This document shows, piece by piece, positions 44,152 to 53,411 of a DNA stretch of 64,000 nucleotides. A program made the translations under genes and the position numbers. Numbering within the stretch: position 1 is the stretch's first letter; every line of letters starts with the position of its first letter. The notes under the pieces were generated by a model. That model was not told the origin of the DNA, did not search any database, and was given only the letters and a program-made list of their open reading frames with translations. Source of the stretch: CALBPI01 sp039815365. GTDB lineage: Bacteria > Pseudomonadota > Gammaproteobacteria > Steroidobacterales > Woeseiaceae. The stretch spans positions 10,075 through 74,074 of the forward strand of contig JBCBZK010000002.1 in the NCBI GenBank assembly GCA_039815365.1. Direction: 5' to 3'.

Positions 44152-45860
44152 TCTGGCGCGATGTGCATACCCGCGACGTGCCGTCGCATACGCTCACTGA
44201 AACAGACGACATGCTCGCGAGTATTGTCGCGGCGCGCGGCGTCCTGAGCGACGAACAACGCAACATTTCTCTTGCCGCGCTAGCGCCCGTGAGCCAGCTT
44301 GGTGGGTTGCCCCAAGCAGTGGCGCTTTTGCAGCAACACCACGATGGACGGATCATGATCGTCGGTGACTTTGACGCGGATGGTGCGACGAGCACCGCGT
44401 TGATGCTGCGCGGTTTGGCCGCATTGGGTTTTGCGCACGTTGATTTTATTGTGCCCAACCGTTTCGATTTCGGCTACGGCTTGTCACCGGAGATCGTCGA
44501 CGTTGCGATCGCAGAATCACCGACGCTGATTGTGACTGTCGACAATGGCATATCAAGCAACGCAGGGGTTGCGCGCGCACGCGAACAGGGTATCGATGTG
44601 CTCATCACTGATCATCATCTGCCGCCGAAGACGTTGCCGGATGCGAATGTCATCGTGAATCCGAACTGTGTTGACGACGACTACCCGAGCAAACATCTCG
44701 CCGGCGTTGGTGTTGCATTTTGCGTGCTGGTCGCATTAGCGCGCCACATAGCGCCGGATGATCCGGCCGCTACGCGCATGCCAGCATCCCTGCTTGACCT
44801 CGTTGCGCTGGGAACGGTCGCTGATGTCGTTCCGCTGGATCGCAATAATCGGATTCTTGTTGACGCAGGCTTACAAAGAATCAGGGCAGGGCGCTGCGTT
44901 CCCGGCATCGCGGCGTTGCTCGATGTCGGTGGGCGTGATCGCACGCGTGTTGTTGCCACAGATTTCGGCTTTGCTGTCGGACCACGACTGAACGCGGCAG
45001 GTCGACTGCAGGACATGTCGGTAGGCATCCGCTGCCTGACGACTGATGACCCGGTTCTGGCGCGACAGCTTGCCGAGCAACTTGACGCCATTAACCGCGA
45101 ACGCCGTACCGTTGAAGCGGATATGCAGGCGGACGCACTGAAGTTGCTCGAGACGCTTGATGACGCCGCGCTGAGTGAGCAGCCGCAATACTGCGTGTGT
45201 TTGTATGAGCCAGACTGGCATCAGGGTGTCGTTGGTTTGGTGGCGTCAAGAATCAAGGAGCGCCTGCATCGACCGGTGTTTGCGTTCGCGCGTGAACGCG
45301 AGGGTGCCACGATGCTGAAAGGCTCGGGTCGTAGCATTCCCGGCGTGCATTTGCGTGATGTTCTTGCGGAGGTCGCACGACGCGAGCCCGGCATCATCGT
45401 TCGTTTTGGTGGGCACGCAATGGCGGCGGGATTGACGCTTGCCGAAGACGCGTTGCCAATGTTCAGCGCGTGTGTCGATGCGGTCGTCAAGGCCGTGTGC
45501 CCACAGGCGTTGCTGACGCCGGCGATTCTGGTTGATGGCACATTGGACGCTCAGCACCTCGATATCCGTTTCGCGCAGACGTTGCGTGACGAAGGGCCGT
45601 GGGGTCAGGAGTTCGTCGAGCCATCGTTCACTGGCACGTTCGATGTTGTTTCCGCGCGCGTCGTCGGTGAGCATCACCTGAAACTCTCCGTGAGTTACGA
45701 AGGTGCAGTGATTGATGGCATTGCATTCAACCAAATTGAACCGGACATCCCGCAACAGGGCGCACGTATAGAGCTTGTCTATCGCCTCGATGTCAACGAG
45801 TGGCGCGGTAAACAAAGCGCGCAGCTAATGATCCTGCAATGGCGCTACCCGGACGTATGA
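44148..45860 (+). CDS. recJ: Single-stranded-DNA-specific 5'-3' exonuclease RecJ
   Basis: DHH-family exonuclease in recombination and mismatch repair. The 570-residue protein has MIVGDFDADGATSTAL, the LIVTVDNGISS and LITDHHLPP motifs, NPNCVDDDYPSKHLAGVGVAF, the DHHA1 motif region (RSIPGVHLRDVL, RFGGHAMAAGLTL) and a C-terminal OB fold. The start is GTG 44148, four bases overlapping the upstream gene; a longer upstream frame is a shadow. Confidence 0.96.
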   Translation: MIWRDVHTRDVPSHTLTETDDMLASIVAARGVLSDEQRNISLAALAPVSQLGGLPQAVALLQQHHDGRIMIVGDFDADGATSTALMLRGLAALGFAHVDFIVPNRFDFGYGLSPEIVDVAIAESPTLIVTVDNGISSNAGVARAREQGIDVLITDHHLPPKTLPDANVIVNPNCVDDDYPSKHLAGVGVAFCVLVALARHIAPDDPAATRMPASLLDLVALGTVADVVPLDRNNRILVDAGLQRIRAGRCVPGIAALLDVGGRDRTRVVATDFGFAVGPRLNAAGRLQDMSVGIRCLTTDDPVLARQLAEQLDAINRERRTVEADMQADALKLLETLDDAALSEQPQYCVCLYEPDWHQGVVGLVASRIKERLHRPVFAFAREREGATMLKGSGRSIPGVHLRDVLAEVARREPGIIVRFGGHAMAAGLTLAEDALPMFSACVDAVVKAVCPQALLTPAILVDGTLDAQHLDIRFAQTLRDEGPWGQEFVEPSFTGTFDVVSARVVGEHHLKLSVSYEGAVIDGIAFNQIEPDIPQQGARIELVYRLDVNEWRGKQSAQLMILQWRYPDV

Positions 45861-45902
45861 GCGTGGTATCATTTCACGTTGTGCTGATCACTGTACGAGC
45901 CC

Positions 45903-46998
45903 ATGGAAACCAACCAGATTCAAAGTAGCATTACCGATCTTCGCGAACGTTCCGAGTCGCTCAGGGGGTATCTTTGACTACGCTGACAAGCGTGACCGGC
46001 TGGACGAAGTCCGCCGCGAGCTAGAGTCGCCCGAAGTCTGGAACGAACCGGAGCGCGCGCAGGCTCTGGGGCAGGAACGCGCAACGTTGGAAGGCATCGT
46101 CGATGGGCTGGATGGCATTGCGCAACGCCTGACCGATGCCGACGAACTGCTGGCGATGGCAGTTTCGGAAGACGACGAAGCCACTGTCGAGGAAATCGTC
46201 GCCGATATCGCTTCTGTGGAAAGCGATGTTGCTGCGCTGGAATTCCGACGCATGTTTTCCGGTGAGCAAGATGCAAGCGCGGCATTTGTCGATATCCAGT
46301 CGGGTGCGGGTGGCACAGAGGCGCAGGATTGGGCGAGCATGTTGTTGCGCATGTATTTGCGCTGGGCCGAGCAACACGACTTCAAAGCAGAGTTAGTCGA
46401 GGCGTCCGATGGCGAAGTCGCTGGCATCAAAAGTGCGACGATTCGGATCGACGGTGAGTACGCTTTTGGTTGGCTGCGCACCGAGACTGGGGTGCACCGC
46501 CTCGTGCGCAAATCTCCGTTTGATTCGGGTAGCCGCCGTCACACGTCATTCGCTTCAGTTTTTGTCTCGCCGGAGATCGATGACAGTGTCGAAATTGATA
46601 TTGATCCGTCCGATCTGCGGATTGATGTTTATCGCGCCAGCGGTGCCGGTGGGCAACACGTCAACCGCACAGAATCGGCCGTACGTATCACGCACTTGCC
46701 CACCAACACGGTCGTGCAATGCCAGAACGAGCGCTCGCAACCCAAGAACAAAGCGACCGCAATGAAACAGCTGCAATCCAAGCTCTACGAGCTGGAGATG
46801 CAAAAACGCCGCGGTGCAGCCCAAGAGATGGAAGACAGCAAAGCCGACGTTGGTTGGGGCAGTCAAATCCGTTCTTATGTGCTCGACCAATCGCGTATTA
46901 AAGATCTGCGTACCCATGTTGAGACCGGCAATACTCAGGCCGTTCTGGACGGTGCGCTCGACCCATTTATTGAAGCCAGCCTCAAGCAAGGACTGTAA
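45903..46998 (+). CDS. prfB: Peptide chain release factor 2 (programmed +1 frameshift)
   Basis: RF2 terminates translation at UGA and UAA. The gene is read as 45903-45974 joined to 45976-46998: 24 codons end at an in-frame TGA (45975-45977) and continue in the +1 frame, giving 364 residues. Recognition motif SPF (RKSPFDSGSRR) and the catalytic GGQ (GAGGQHVNRTESA) are in the second part. Calling only the frame from 46087 would lose the N-terminal domain. It follows recJ by 42 bases and precedes lysS by 3. Confidence 0.97.
45963..45978 (+). promoter_or_regulatory. prfB autoregulatory frameshift site
   Basis: AGGGGGTATCTTTGAC comprises an internal Shine-Dalgarno-like AGGGGG, the slippery CTT-T, and the in-frame TGA followed by C, a poor stop context. 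It is, as far as I recall, base-for-base the E. coli prfB site. Low RF2 slows termination at the TGA and favours the +1 slip, restoring RF2. Confidence 0.95.
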
Positions 46999-47001
46999 TC
47001 C

Positions 47002-48516
47002 ATGTCAGACGAGATCACGCCAAACACAGACGCCGCGGCGGACGACAACAAACTGATTGCTGAGCGCCGCAAGAAACTCGATGGTCTGCGTGAGGAGGGC
47101 ATCGCGTATCCGAACGACTTTCGTCGCGATTCGCTAGCCGCTCAGCTTCTGGCCCGTTTTAACGACGTCGACAAAGAGGCGCTTGAGGCGTCGCCTGTTC
47201 GCGTAAGCATTGCCGGGCGACTCATGAGCAAACGTGTGATGGGTAAGGCAAGCTTTGCCCACTTGCAGGATCGCAGCGCGCAACTGCAAGTGTATGTGCA
47301 GCGCGATGCCTTACCCGAAGGTGTCTATGCAGGTTTCAAGAAATGGGACATGGGCGATATTGTTGGTGCGAGCGGCACTTTGTTTCGCACGAACAAGGGT
47401 GAGTTGTCCGTCAAGGTAGATGACATTCGTTTGCTGACAAAGTCGTTGCGACCGCTGCCGGAAAAATGGCATGGCCTCAGTGATCAGGAGACGCGTTACC
47501 GGCAGCGCTATGTTGACCTCATTATCAACGAAGAGAGCCGGCAAGTGTTTCGTACGCGTACCCGCGTCGTGTCGTTTATCCGTGCGTTTCTTGAATCACG
47601 AGATTTTATGGAAGTCGAAACACCCATGATGCAGGCAACGCCAGGTGGCGCCATCGCTCGACCCTTCGCAACACACCACAACGCGCTGGACATGCCATTG
47701 TTCTTGCGTATTGCACCTGAGCTCAACTTGAAACGCCTTGTGGTCGGTGGTTTCGAGCGCGTGTACGAGATCAACCGAAATTTCCGTAACGAGGGTTTGT
47801 CCACGCAGCACAATCCCGAATTTACAATGCTTGAGCTCTATCAGGCATACGCAGACTACGAAGATCTGATTGATCTGCTCGAGACGTTGATGCGCGGTTT
47901 GGCTGAGGCCGTGTGCGGCAGCACATCCGTGACGTGGCAAGAGCATACCTACGACCTGAGCCAGCCATTCGACAGAGTGACTATCGCCGACAGCATTCTT
48001 GCAGCCGTGCCCGATCTCGACGCCGACAAGCTTCGCGATGTTGCGCACCTAACGCAGATTGCAGAATCGCTCGGCATCGCCGTGCATCCTAACTATGGTG
48101 CAGGTAAGTTGCAGACAGAGATTTTCGAAAAAGCGGTTGAGCCTAACTTGTTGAAGCCGACCTTCATGTTGTCGTATCCGGCGGAGGTGTCACCCCTGTC
48201 GCGCGCGAATGACGATGACCCGTTTATCACGGATCGTTTCGAATTGTTTATCGGCGGGCGCGAAATCGCTAATGGCTTTTCTGAGCTTAACGACCCGGAA
48301 GACCAGGCAGCGCGTTTTCAGGCGCAAGTGGATAACCGCGGCGCCGGGGATGATGAGGCGATGCATTTCGATGCCGACTACATCCGCGCGCTCGAGTATG
48401 GTTTGCCGCCAACGGCGGGGCTCGGTGTCGGTATCGACCGGTTAGTTATGATGCTCACCGATCGTGCGACGATCCGCGACGTACTGTTGTTCCCGCACAT
48501 GCGTCCGGAGCGCTAA
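47002..48516 (+). CDS. lysS: Lysyl-tRNA synthetase, class II
   Basis: Class II aminoacyl-tRNA synthetase of 504 residues. The N-terminal OB-fold anticodon-binding domain spans about residues 55-165 (VRVSIAGRLMSKRVMG), followed by the catalytic domain with motif 2 (FRNEGLSTQHNPEFTML), the EMYQAY-like LELYQAYADY, and motif 3 (GLGVGIDRLVMMLTD). prfB-lysS pairing is common in proteobacteria. No terminator is evident in the 15 bases before convergent ygfZ. Confidence 0.98.
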   Translation: MSDEITPNTDAAADDNKLIAERRKKLDGLREEGIAYPNDFRRDSLAAQLLARFNDVDKEALEASPVRVSIAGRLMSKRVMGKASFAHLQDRSAQLQVYVQRDALPEGVYAGFKKWDMGDIVGASGTLFRTNKGELSVKVDDIRLLTKSLRPLPEKWHGLSDQETRYRQRYVDLIINEESRQVFRTRTRVVSFIRAFLESRDFMEVETPMMQATPGGAIARPFATHHNALDMPLFLRIAPELNLKRLVVGGFERVYEINRNFRNEGLSTQHNPEFTMLELYQAYADYEDLIDLLETLMRGLAEAVCGSTSVTWQEHTYDLSQPFDRVTIADSILAAVPDLDADKLRDVAHLTQIAESLGIAVHPNYGAGKLQTEIFEKAVEPNLLKPTFMLSYPAEVSPLSRANDDDPFITDRFELFIGGREIANGFSELNDPEDQAARFQAQVDNRGAGDDEAMHFDADYIRALEYGLPPTAGLGVGIDRLVMMLTDRATIRDVLLFPHMRPER

Positions 48517-48531
48517 AACGGCGCGGCGTTG

Positions 48532-49320
48532 TCAGTCTGTAGCCAGGCCGGTCAGAACCGTCCCGTCATCCAGGGTCATCGCAACGTTGAGATCGTTGGT
48601 GCTGATCACCGCGGCGATTACGTTGCCGGCCGCGGCCACAACACGCCCGATCTTCTTGCCATCACCAACAATGTCGAGCGGTTGATCGTCATCGACCCGC
48701 GTTGCTGAGCGTAACAATCTCACCCGTCTTTTGACCGCGCCCAAATGCTGGGTTCGTGCGACGACTTCCTGCCCGGTATAGCAACCTTTGCTAAAGCTGA
48801 TCGCGTTAGCAGCATCAAGGTTGAGCATGTGTGGCGTGAAACTGCCGGTCGCGTGGCTCGCGATATCGGTCACGCCTGCAACGAGGCGCGCCTCGCGCCA
48901 GTCGGTGTCATCGCCATTAACACTATCGTCCGTCCGCACTAGCGCCTCGAAGCAGTCGCCAAAATTCCAATGCGTGATTGCGCCGGCTGGCGATGGCTGT
49001 TCTCGGGTAGTGCGCATCATGCGCAGGTCGGTTACCTCGCCAGTATCGACTTTCGCCCGCATCTTGTAGCGCAAGATGGCGTTCAACCAGTCATCAGCCA
49101 AGGCGTCACGAATGCCGACCACGATGGCATCGGCTTCGTGGATCAAGGTCAGAACAGCCAGCACTCGCCCTTTAGGGTCACAAGAAGCGGCGATCATGGC
49201 CGGTTGCGAGCTGTTCAGTAGTGCAACGTCTTGCGTCAACTGGCCTTGTAGAAATGAGATTCGATCATCGCCAGCAAACCGAATCAGTCTGAGCCAAGGT
49301 GCGGTCGAGGGTGTGGTCAT
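48532..49320 (-). CDS. ygfZ: YgfZ/GcvT-like folate-binding Fe-S repair protein
   Basis: A 262-residue folate-dependent protein that supports Fe-S enzymes such as MiaB and succinate dehydrogenase. It has FLQGQLTQDVA near the N terminus and the diagnostic KGCYTGQEVVARTQHLG near residue 195 with the conserved Cys. In E. coli ygfZ neighbours sdhE-ygfX; here it is 4 kb away, divergent from the SDH module, which fits a shared role in SDH/Fe-S maturation. Confidence 0.93.
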   Translation of the reverse strand: MTTPSTAPWLRLIRFAGDDRISFLQGQLTQDVALLNSSQPAMIAASCDPKGRVLAVLTLIHEADAIVVGIRDALADDWLNAILRYKMRAKVDTGEVTDLRMMRTTREQPSPAGAITHWNFGDCFEALVRTDDSVNGDDTDWREARLVAGVTDIASHATGSFTPHMLNLDAANAISFSKGCYTGQEVVARTQHLGAVKRRVRLLRSATRVDDDQPLDIVGDGKKIGRVVAAAGNVIAAVISTNDLNVAMTLDDGTVLTGLATD

Positions 49321-49461
49321 ACGTCTATTGCTGCCTGTCTGCGTCGTATTGAGGGTGATTCAATGGTCGACTAATGATTGTCGTCGATTTGTAAAGGATT
49401 TGTACGCCTTTCGTTTGCCCCAAAGCGTGCGATGAGTACTGCTTCGCCTGCCTGACTCTGG

Positions 49462-49467
49462 CATAAT
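49462..49467 (+). promoter_or_regulatory. Possible -10 element for the SDH operon
   Basis: CATAAT at 49462-49467 (5/6 match) lies 36 bases before the first gene of the SDH module, in the 182-base gap between ygfZ and that gene. No good -35 is found at 16-18 bases. The rest of the gap shows no ORF or hairpin I would support. Confidence 0.3.
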
Positions 49468-49502
49468 TTGCAGAGTTAACAAAGCGCTAAAAGGCAAACG
49501 CG

Positions 49503-49709
49503 ATGTCTGAACAGCAACAAAAAGGCCCCGTGGTTTATCCGGCTTCACCCGCGGACAAATCGGACGCTATACCCACTACGAGCGAAGCGGCCTCAGAAAC
49601 GGACTCTTCAACCGGGGTGGATCAACCGCGCGAAATCGGCGGTCGGAAAGGCCCCGACCCAACCCGCTATGGGGATTGGGAGAAGAACGGTCGTTGCATT
49701 GATTTTTGA
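49503..49709 (+). CDS. DUF1674 protein, SDHAF4-like succinate dehydrogenase assembly factor
   Basis: A 68-residue soluble protein with a variable low-complexity N terminus and the conserved C-terminal signature EIGGRKGPDPTRYGDWEKNG ending CIDF. The eukaryotic homologue SDHAF4 (yeast Sdh8) binds flavinylated SdhA and speeds its joining to SdhB. Its position 18 bases before sdhC supports the same role. AAAAGGC lies before the ATG. Bacterial members are common in alphaproteobacteria. Confidence 0.88.
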   Translation: MSEQQQKGPVVYPASPADKSDAIPTTSEAASETDSSTGVDQPREIGGRKGPDPTRYGDWEKNGRCIDF

Positions 49710-49727
49710 CCAAAGAATAATTACCGC

Positions 49728-50108
49728 ATGAATACAAGACAACGACCTCTGTCGCCGCATTTGTCGGCGTACAAATTCAGGATCACATCGACACTGTCGA
49801 TCCTGCACCGCCTGACCGGTGTCGCGCTGACCGCTGGCACGTTATTGCTCGTGGCCTGGCTGATCGGTGCTGCGAGCGGCCCGGAGGCTTACGCATCTGT
49901 CGCCGGTTTTGCGGGCTCCATTGTTGGCAGACTCATGATCGCCGGGTGGACTTACGCCTTTTTCTATCACTTGTGTAACGGTATCCGGCATTTGTTCTGG
50001 GATGCTGGCCGCGGCTTTGAAATCGAACAGGCAACCGCGTCCGGCTGGCTGGTCGTTACGGTGAGTAGTTTTGCCACGCTCGCGGCGCTTGCTGCGCTGT
50101 ATTTGTAG
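49728..50108 (+). CDS. sdhC: Succinate dehydrogenase cytochrome b556 subunit
   Basis: Membrane anchor of complex II, 126 residues with three membrane helices. The N terminus has RPLSPHLSAYKF and the quinone-site SILHRLTGVAL with conserved Ser and Arg; the heme b His is in HLCNGIRHLFWDAG. It is followed by sdhD 14 bases later. Confidence 0.96.
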   Translation: MNTRQRPLSPHLSAYKFRITSTLSILHRLTGVALTAGTLLLVAWLIGAASGPEAYASVAGFAGSIVGRLMIAGWTYAFFYHLCNGIRHLFWDAGRGFEIEQATASGWLVVTVSSFATLAALAALYL

Positions 50109-50122
50109 TTGGGGAGTCTCAC

Positions 50123-50503
50123 ATGTCATTGAAATCCCCGTTGGGTAAAGTGCTCGGTCTCGGATCGGCTAAAGACGGCACAGAACATTGGTGGAGCCAA
50201 CGCGTCAGCGCCGTCGCAATGGTGCCGCTCACGTTGTGGTTTGCGTTCTCGATGTTAGTCATGCCGGATTTTGGCTACGCCACGGTGCACGCTTGGATGG
50301 CGGCGCCGGTCAATGCCGTGTTGCTGTTATTGCTGATAGGCACGTTGCTCTACCACTCCAAGTTAGGCACACAAGTCGTTGTTGAGGACTATGTACACGG
50401 TTTCGCCAAGGTCGCGACTCTGATCCTGTTGAAGTTTGCCTACGCAGCGCTCGCAGTAGCGGCTGTGTTTTCCATTTTGCGCGTGTCGCTGGGAGCCGTC
50501 TGA
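50123..50503 (+). CDS. sdhD: Succinate dehydrogenase membrane anchor subunit
   Basis: Second anchor of complex II, 126 residues with three membrane helices. EHWWSQRVSAVAMVPLTLWF marks the first helix, and LYHSKLGTQVVVEDYVHG holds the heme His and the Asp-Tyr pair at the quinone site. The short N-terminal segment LGLGSAKDGTEHWW is characteristic of the alphaproteobacterial type. Its TGA is immediately followed by the sdhA ATG. Confidence 0.95.
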   Translation: MSLKSPLGKVLGLGSAKDGTEHWWSQRVSAVAMVPLTLWFAFSMLVMPDFGYATVHAWMAAPVNAVLLLLLIGTLLYHSKLGTQVVVEDYVHGFAKVATLILLKFAYAALAVAAVFSILRVSLGAV

Positions 50504-52291
50504 ATGACTGCCGAATATGAATTTGTTGACCACACCTACGATGTGGTCGTGGTGGGCGCCGGCGGCGCGGGTTTGCGTGCCACGTTTGGTCTTGCAGAGG
50601 CAGGTTTCGCAACAGCCTGTGTGACAAAAGTGTTTCCGACCCGCAGTCATACGGTGGCAGCGCAGGGTGGTATCAGTGCTGCGCTTGGCAACATGGGCGA
50701 AGATGACTGGCGCTGGCATATGTACGACACCGTCAAGGGCGCTGACTGGCTCGGCGATCAGGACGCGATCGAATACATGTGTAAGGAAGCGCCAAAAGCC
50801 GTCGTCGAATTAGAGCACTACGGCGTACCGTTCTCGCGCACCGAAGAAGGCAAGATTTATCAGCGTCCGTTCGGCGGTATGACGACGCATTACGGTGAAG
50901 GCACAGCCCAACGCACGTGCGCCGCAGCCGACCGAACGGGCCATGCCATGCTGCACACGCTGTATCAACAGTCGCTCAAACACGATGCCGAATTTTTCAT
51001 TGAGTATTTTGCGATTGACCTGATCATGGTCGATGGCGAGTGTCGCGGTATCGTTGCGTTGAATATGGCCGACGGAACGCTGCATCGCTTCCGCGCCAGC
51101 AAGGTGATTCTGGCGACTGGCGGCTACGGCCGCGCGTATTTCTCGTGCACCTCTGCCCACACCTGCACAGGCGACGGTGGCGGCATGGTCGCGCGTGCCG
51201 GGTTACCGTTACAAGACATGGAGTTCGTGCAATTTCACCCGACGGGCATCTATGGTGCGGGCTGTCTGATTACCGAAGGCTCGCGCGGCGAGGGTGGTTA
51301 TCTGACGAACTCCGATGGCGAGCGCTTTATGGAGCGCTATGCGCCGAACGCGAAGGATCTTGCCTCACGCGATGTCGTGAGTCGGTCGATGACGATTGAG
51401 ATTCAGGAAGGTCGCGGCGTTGGCGCAGAAAACGATCACATCTTCTTGCACCTGGAACACCTCGGGCCAGAAGTGATCGACGAGCGTTTGCCAGGAATCG
51501 CCGAAACAGCCAAGATTTTTGCGGGCGTTGACGTCAACAAGGCCCCAATTCCGGTGTTACCAACGGTTCACTACAATATGGGTGGTATCCCGACGGATTA
51601 CCGCGGCCAGGTCGTGACGTTGAGCGGTGACAATCCCGACAGCGTTGTGCCAGGTCTCATGGCAATCGGTGAGGCTGGCTGTGTCTCAGTCCACGGTGCG
51701 AACCGTTTGGGCTCCAACTCGTTGTTGGATCTCGTCGTATTCGGGCGCGGTGCGGCTCAGCATTGTGCTGAAACGATGAAGCCGGGCGCCGCTCAGCCGG
51801 AATTGCCAGCAGGCGCCGGTCAGAACAGCATTGACCGTCTTGATCGATTGCGTAACGCAGACGGCACGCGCAACACAGCTGAGCTGCGTCTCGAGATGCA
51901 GAAAATCATGCAACAGCATGCCGCCGTGTTCCGCACGGAGACGTTGCTGCGTGATGGAATTACGAAACTCGAAGCGACTCAGGCGGGCATGGCTGATATC
52001 AAAGTCAGCGATCGCTCGTTGATCTGGAACACGGATCTTGTCGAGGCGATGGAGCTTGAAAACCTGATGGCGAATGCGCAGGCGACGATTCGCTCCGCTG
52101 AAAACCGTCACGAGAGCCGTGGGGCTCAGGCCCGCGAAGACTATCCGGATCGCGACGATGAGAACTGGATGAAACACACGTTGGCATGGGTCGGCGACGA
52201 TGGCCGTACCTGTATTGATTACAGACCGGTTCATAGCGAAACATTGACGGACGACGTGGAAGCGATTCCACCGAAAGCCAGAACGTACTAA
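50504..52291 (+). CDS. sdhA: Succinate dehydrogenase flavoprotein subunit
   Basis: Oxidises succinate to fumarate in the TCA cycle. The 595-residue protein has the FAD Rossmann motif VVGAGGAGLRA, the covalent FAD-binding His in RSHTVAAQGGISAALGN, the active-site QFHPTGIYGAGCLITEGSRG, and HGANRLGSNSLLDL. The C terminus ends PPKARTY, typical of the family. Flavinylation would depend on SdhE, encoded downstream, and the SDHAF4-like protein upstream. Confidence 0.98.
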   Translation: MTAEYEFVDHTYDVVVVGAGGAGLRATFGLAEAGFATACVTKVFPTRSHTVAAQGGISAALGNMGEDDWRWHMYDTVKGADWLGDQDAIEYMCKEAPKAVVELEHYGVPFSRTEEGKIYQRPFGGMTTHYGEGTAQRTCAAADRTGHAMLHTLYQQSLKHDAEFFIEYFAIDLIMVDGECRGIVALNMADGTLHRFRASKVILATGGYGRAYFSCTSAHTCTGDGGGMVARAGLPLQDMEFVQFHPTGIYGAGCLITEGSRGEGGYLTNSDGERFMERYAPNAKDLASRDVVSRSMTIEIQEGRGVGAENDHIFLHLEHLGPEVIDERLPGIAETAKIFAGVDVNKAPIPVLPTVHYNMGGIPTDYRGQVVTLSGDNPDSVVPGLMAIGEAGCVSVHGANRLGSNSLLDLVVFGRGAAQHCAETMKPGAAQPELPAGAGQNSIDRLDRLRNADGTRNTAELRLEMQKIMQQHAAVFRTETLLRDGITKLEATQAGMADIKVSDRSLIWNTDLVEAMELENLMANAQATIRSAENRHESRGAQAREDYPDRDDENWMKHTLAWVGDDGRTCIDYRPVHSETLTDDVEAIPPKARTY

Positions 52292-52355
52292 ACACCGAAT
52301 ATGACAGCAGTCGTGTGCGGCGCATTTGGCCGTGGCGAGATCGAAGGAGCAGATT

Positions 52356-53138
52356 GTGGCGGAATTCCGGCTACCAAAAAATTCCAGACCAGCGAAGGGT
52401 CAGCATTACCCTGCGCCGGAAGGCGCAACGAACACACGTCGCTACGTGATCTATCGCTATGATCCGGACAAGGACACGGCACCCCGCATGGATACGTATG
52501 ATATCGATACCGATACCTGCGGTCCGATGGTTCTCGATGCGCTCATCAAGATCAAGAACGAGATAGATCCAACGCTCACCTTCCGCCGTTCCTGCCGCGA
52601 AGGCATTTGCGGTTCGTGTGCGATGAATATCGATGGCGGCAACACGCTTGCGTGTATTAAGTCGAGTGATGACATTGGTGACGAGGTCATGATTTATCCG
52701 TTGCCGCACATGCCTGTCATTAAGGATCTGGTGCCTGATCTCACCAACTTCTACGCGCAGTACGCGTCGATCAAACCATGGTTACAGTCCAAGACGCCGC
52801 CGCCACCGGATCATGAGCGACTACAAACCAAGGAAGATCAGGAGCTGATCAATGAGCCGTCGGCGTGCATCTTGTGTGCCTGTTGTTCGACGAGCTGCCC
52901 GAGCTACTGGTGGAACTCGGATCGCTACCTCGGTCCTGCTGCGTTGCTTGCGTCGTACCGTTGGTTGGTCGACAGCCGGGACGATGCGACAGGCGAACGC
53001 CTGGATCATCTGGAAGACCCGTTTCGTTTGTATCGCTGCCATACGATCATGAACTGCACGCAGACCTGTCCGAAAGGCTTGAACCCGGCGAAAGCGATTG
53101 CGGAAACCAAGAAAATGATGGCGCATCGCCGCCACTGA
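52356..53138 (+). CDS. sdhB: Succinate dehydrogenase iron-sulfur subunit
   Basis: Passes electrons from SdhA to quinone. Ligands for [2Fe-2S] lie in SCREGICGSCAMNI and the following Cys, for [4Fe-4S] in CILCACCSTSCPSYWW, and for [3Fe-4S] in CHTIMNCTQTCPKGLNP. The GTG at 52356, preceded by GGAG, gives 260 residues starting AEFRLPKNSRPAKG; ATG-free extension to 52326 is less likely. The sequence is of the alphaproteobacterial/mitochondrial kind (GPMVLDALIKIKNEIDPTL, YAQYASIKPW). Confidence 0.97.
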   Translation: MAEFRLPKNSRPAKGQHYPAPEGATNTRRYVIYRYDPDKDTAPRMDTYDIDTDTCGPMVLDALIKIKNEIDPTLTFRRSCREGICGSCAMNIDGGNTLACIKSSDDIGDEVMIYPLPHMPVIKDLVPDLTNFYAQYASIKPWLQSKTPPPPDHERLQTKEDQELINEPSACILCACCSTSCPSYWWNSDRYLGPAALLASYRWLVDSRDDATGERLDHLEDPFRLYRCHTIMNCTQTCPKGLNPAKAIAETKKMMAHRRH

Positions 53139-53144
53139 TTGCCA

Positions 53145-53411
53145 ATGCACGCCGATCCAGAGATTCGCGCGCTCACGTGGCGCTGCCGACGCGGGATGCG
53201 CGAGCTTGATCAATTGTTGCTTGGTTTTTTGAACCAGCACTTTGAGACACTTGAAACGCCCGAAAAACAGGCGTTTCTTCGACTGCTAGATATGCAGGAT
53301 CCGGAGATATTCGGGTTTCTGGTGCGCGGCATCACTCCCGAAGATCACGGCATTGCGGCAATCGTTCACACCGTCCTTAATCGAACTGACACCAGCGCCG
53401 TACACACGTAA
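53145..53411 (+). CDS. sdhE: FAD assembly factor SdhE
   Basis: An 88-residue YgfY/SDHAF2-family protein that promotes covalent attachment of FAD to SdhA. The signature WRCRRGMRELDQLLLGF contains the conserved RGxxE motif, and LLDMQDPEIFGFLVRG is the second family motif. It follows sdhB by six bases from ATG 53145 (TTG 53139 is also in frame) and overlaps the ygfX-like gene. Confidence 0.95.
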   Translation: MHADPEIRALTWRCRRGMRELDQLLLGFLNQHFETLETPEKQAFLRLLDMQDPEIFGFLVRGITPEDHGIAAIVHTVLNRTDTSAVHT

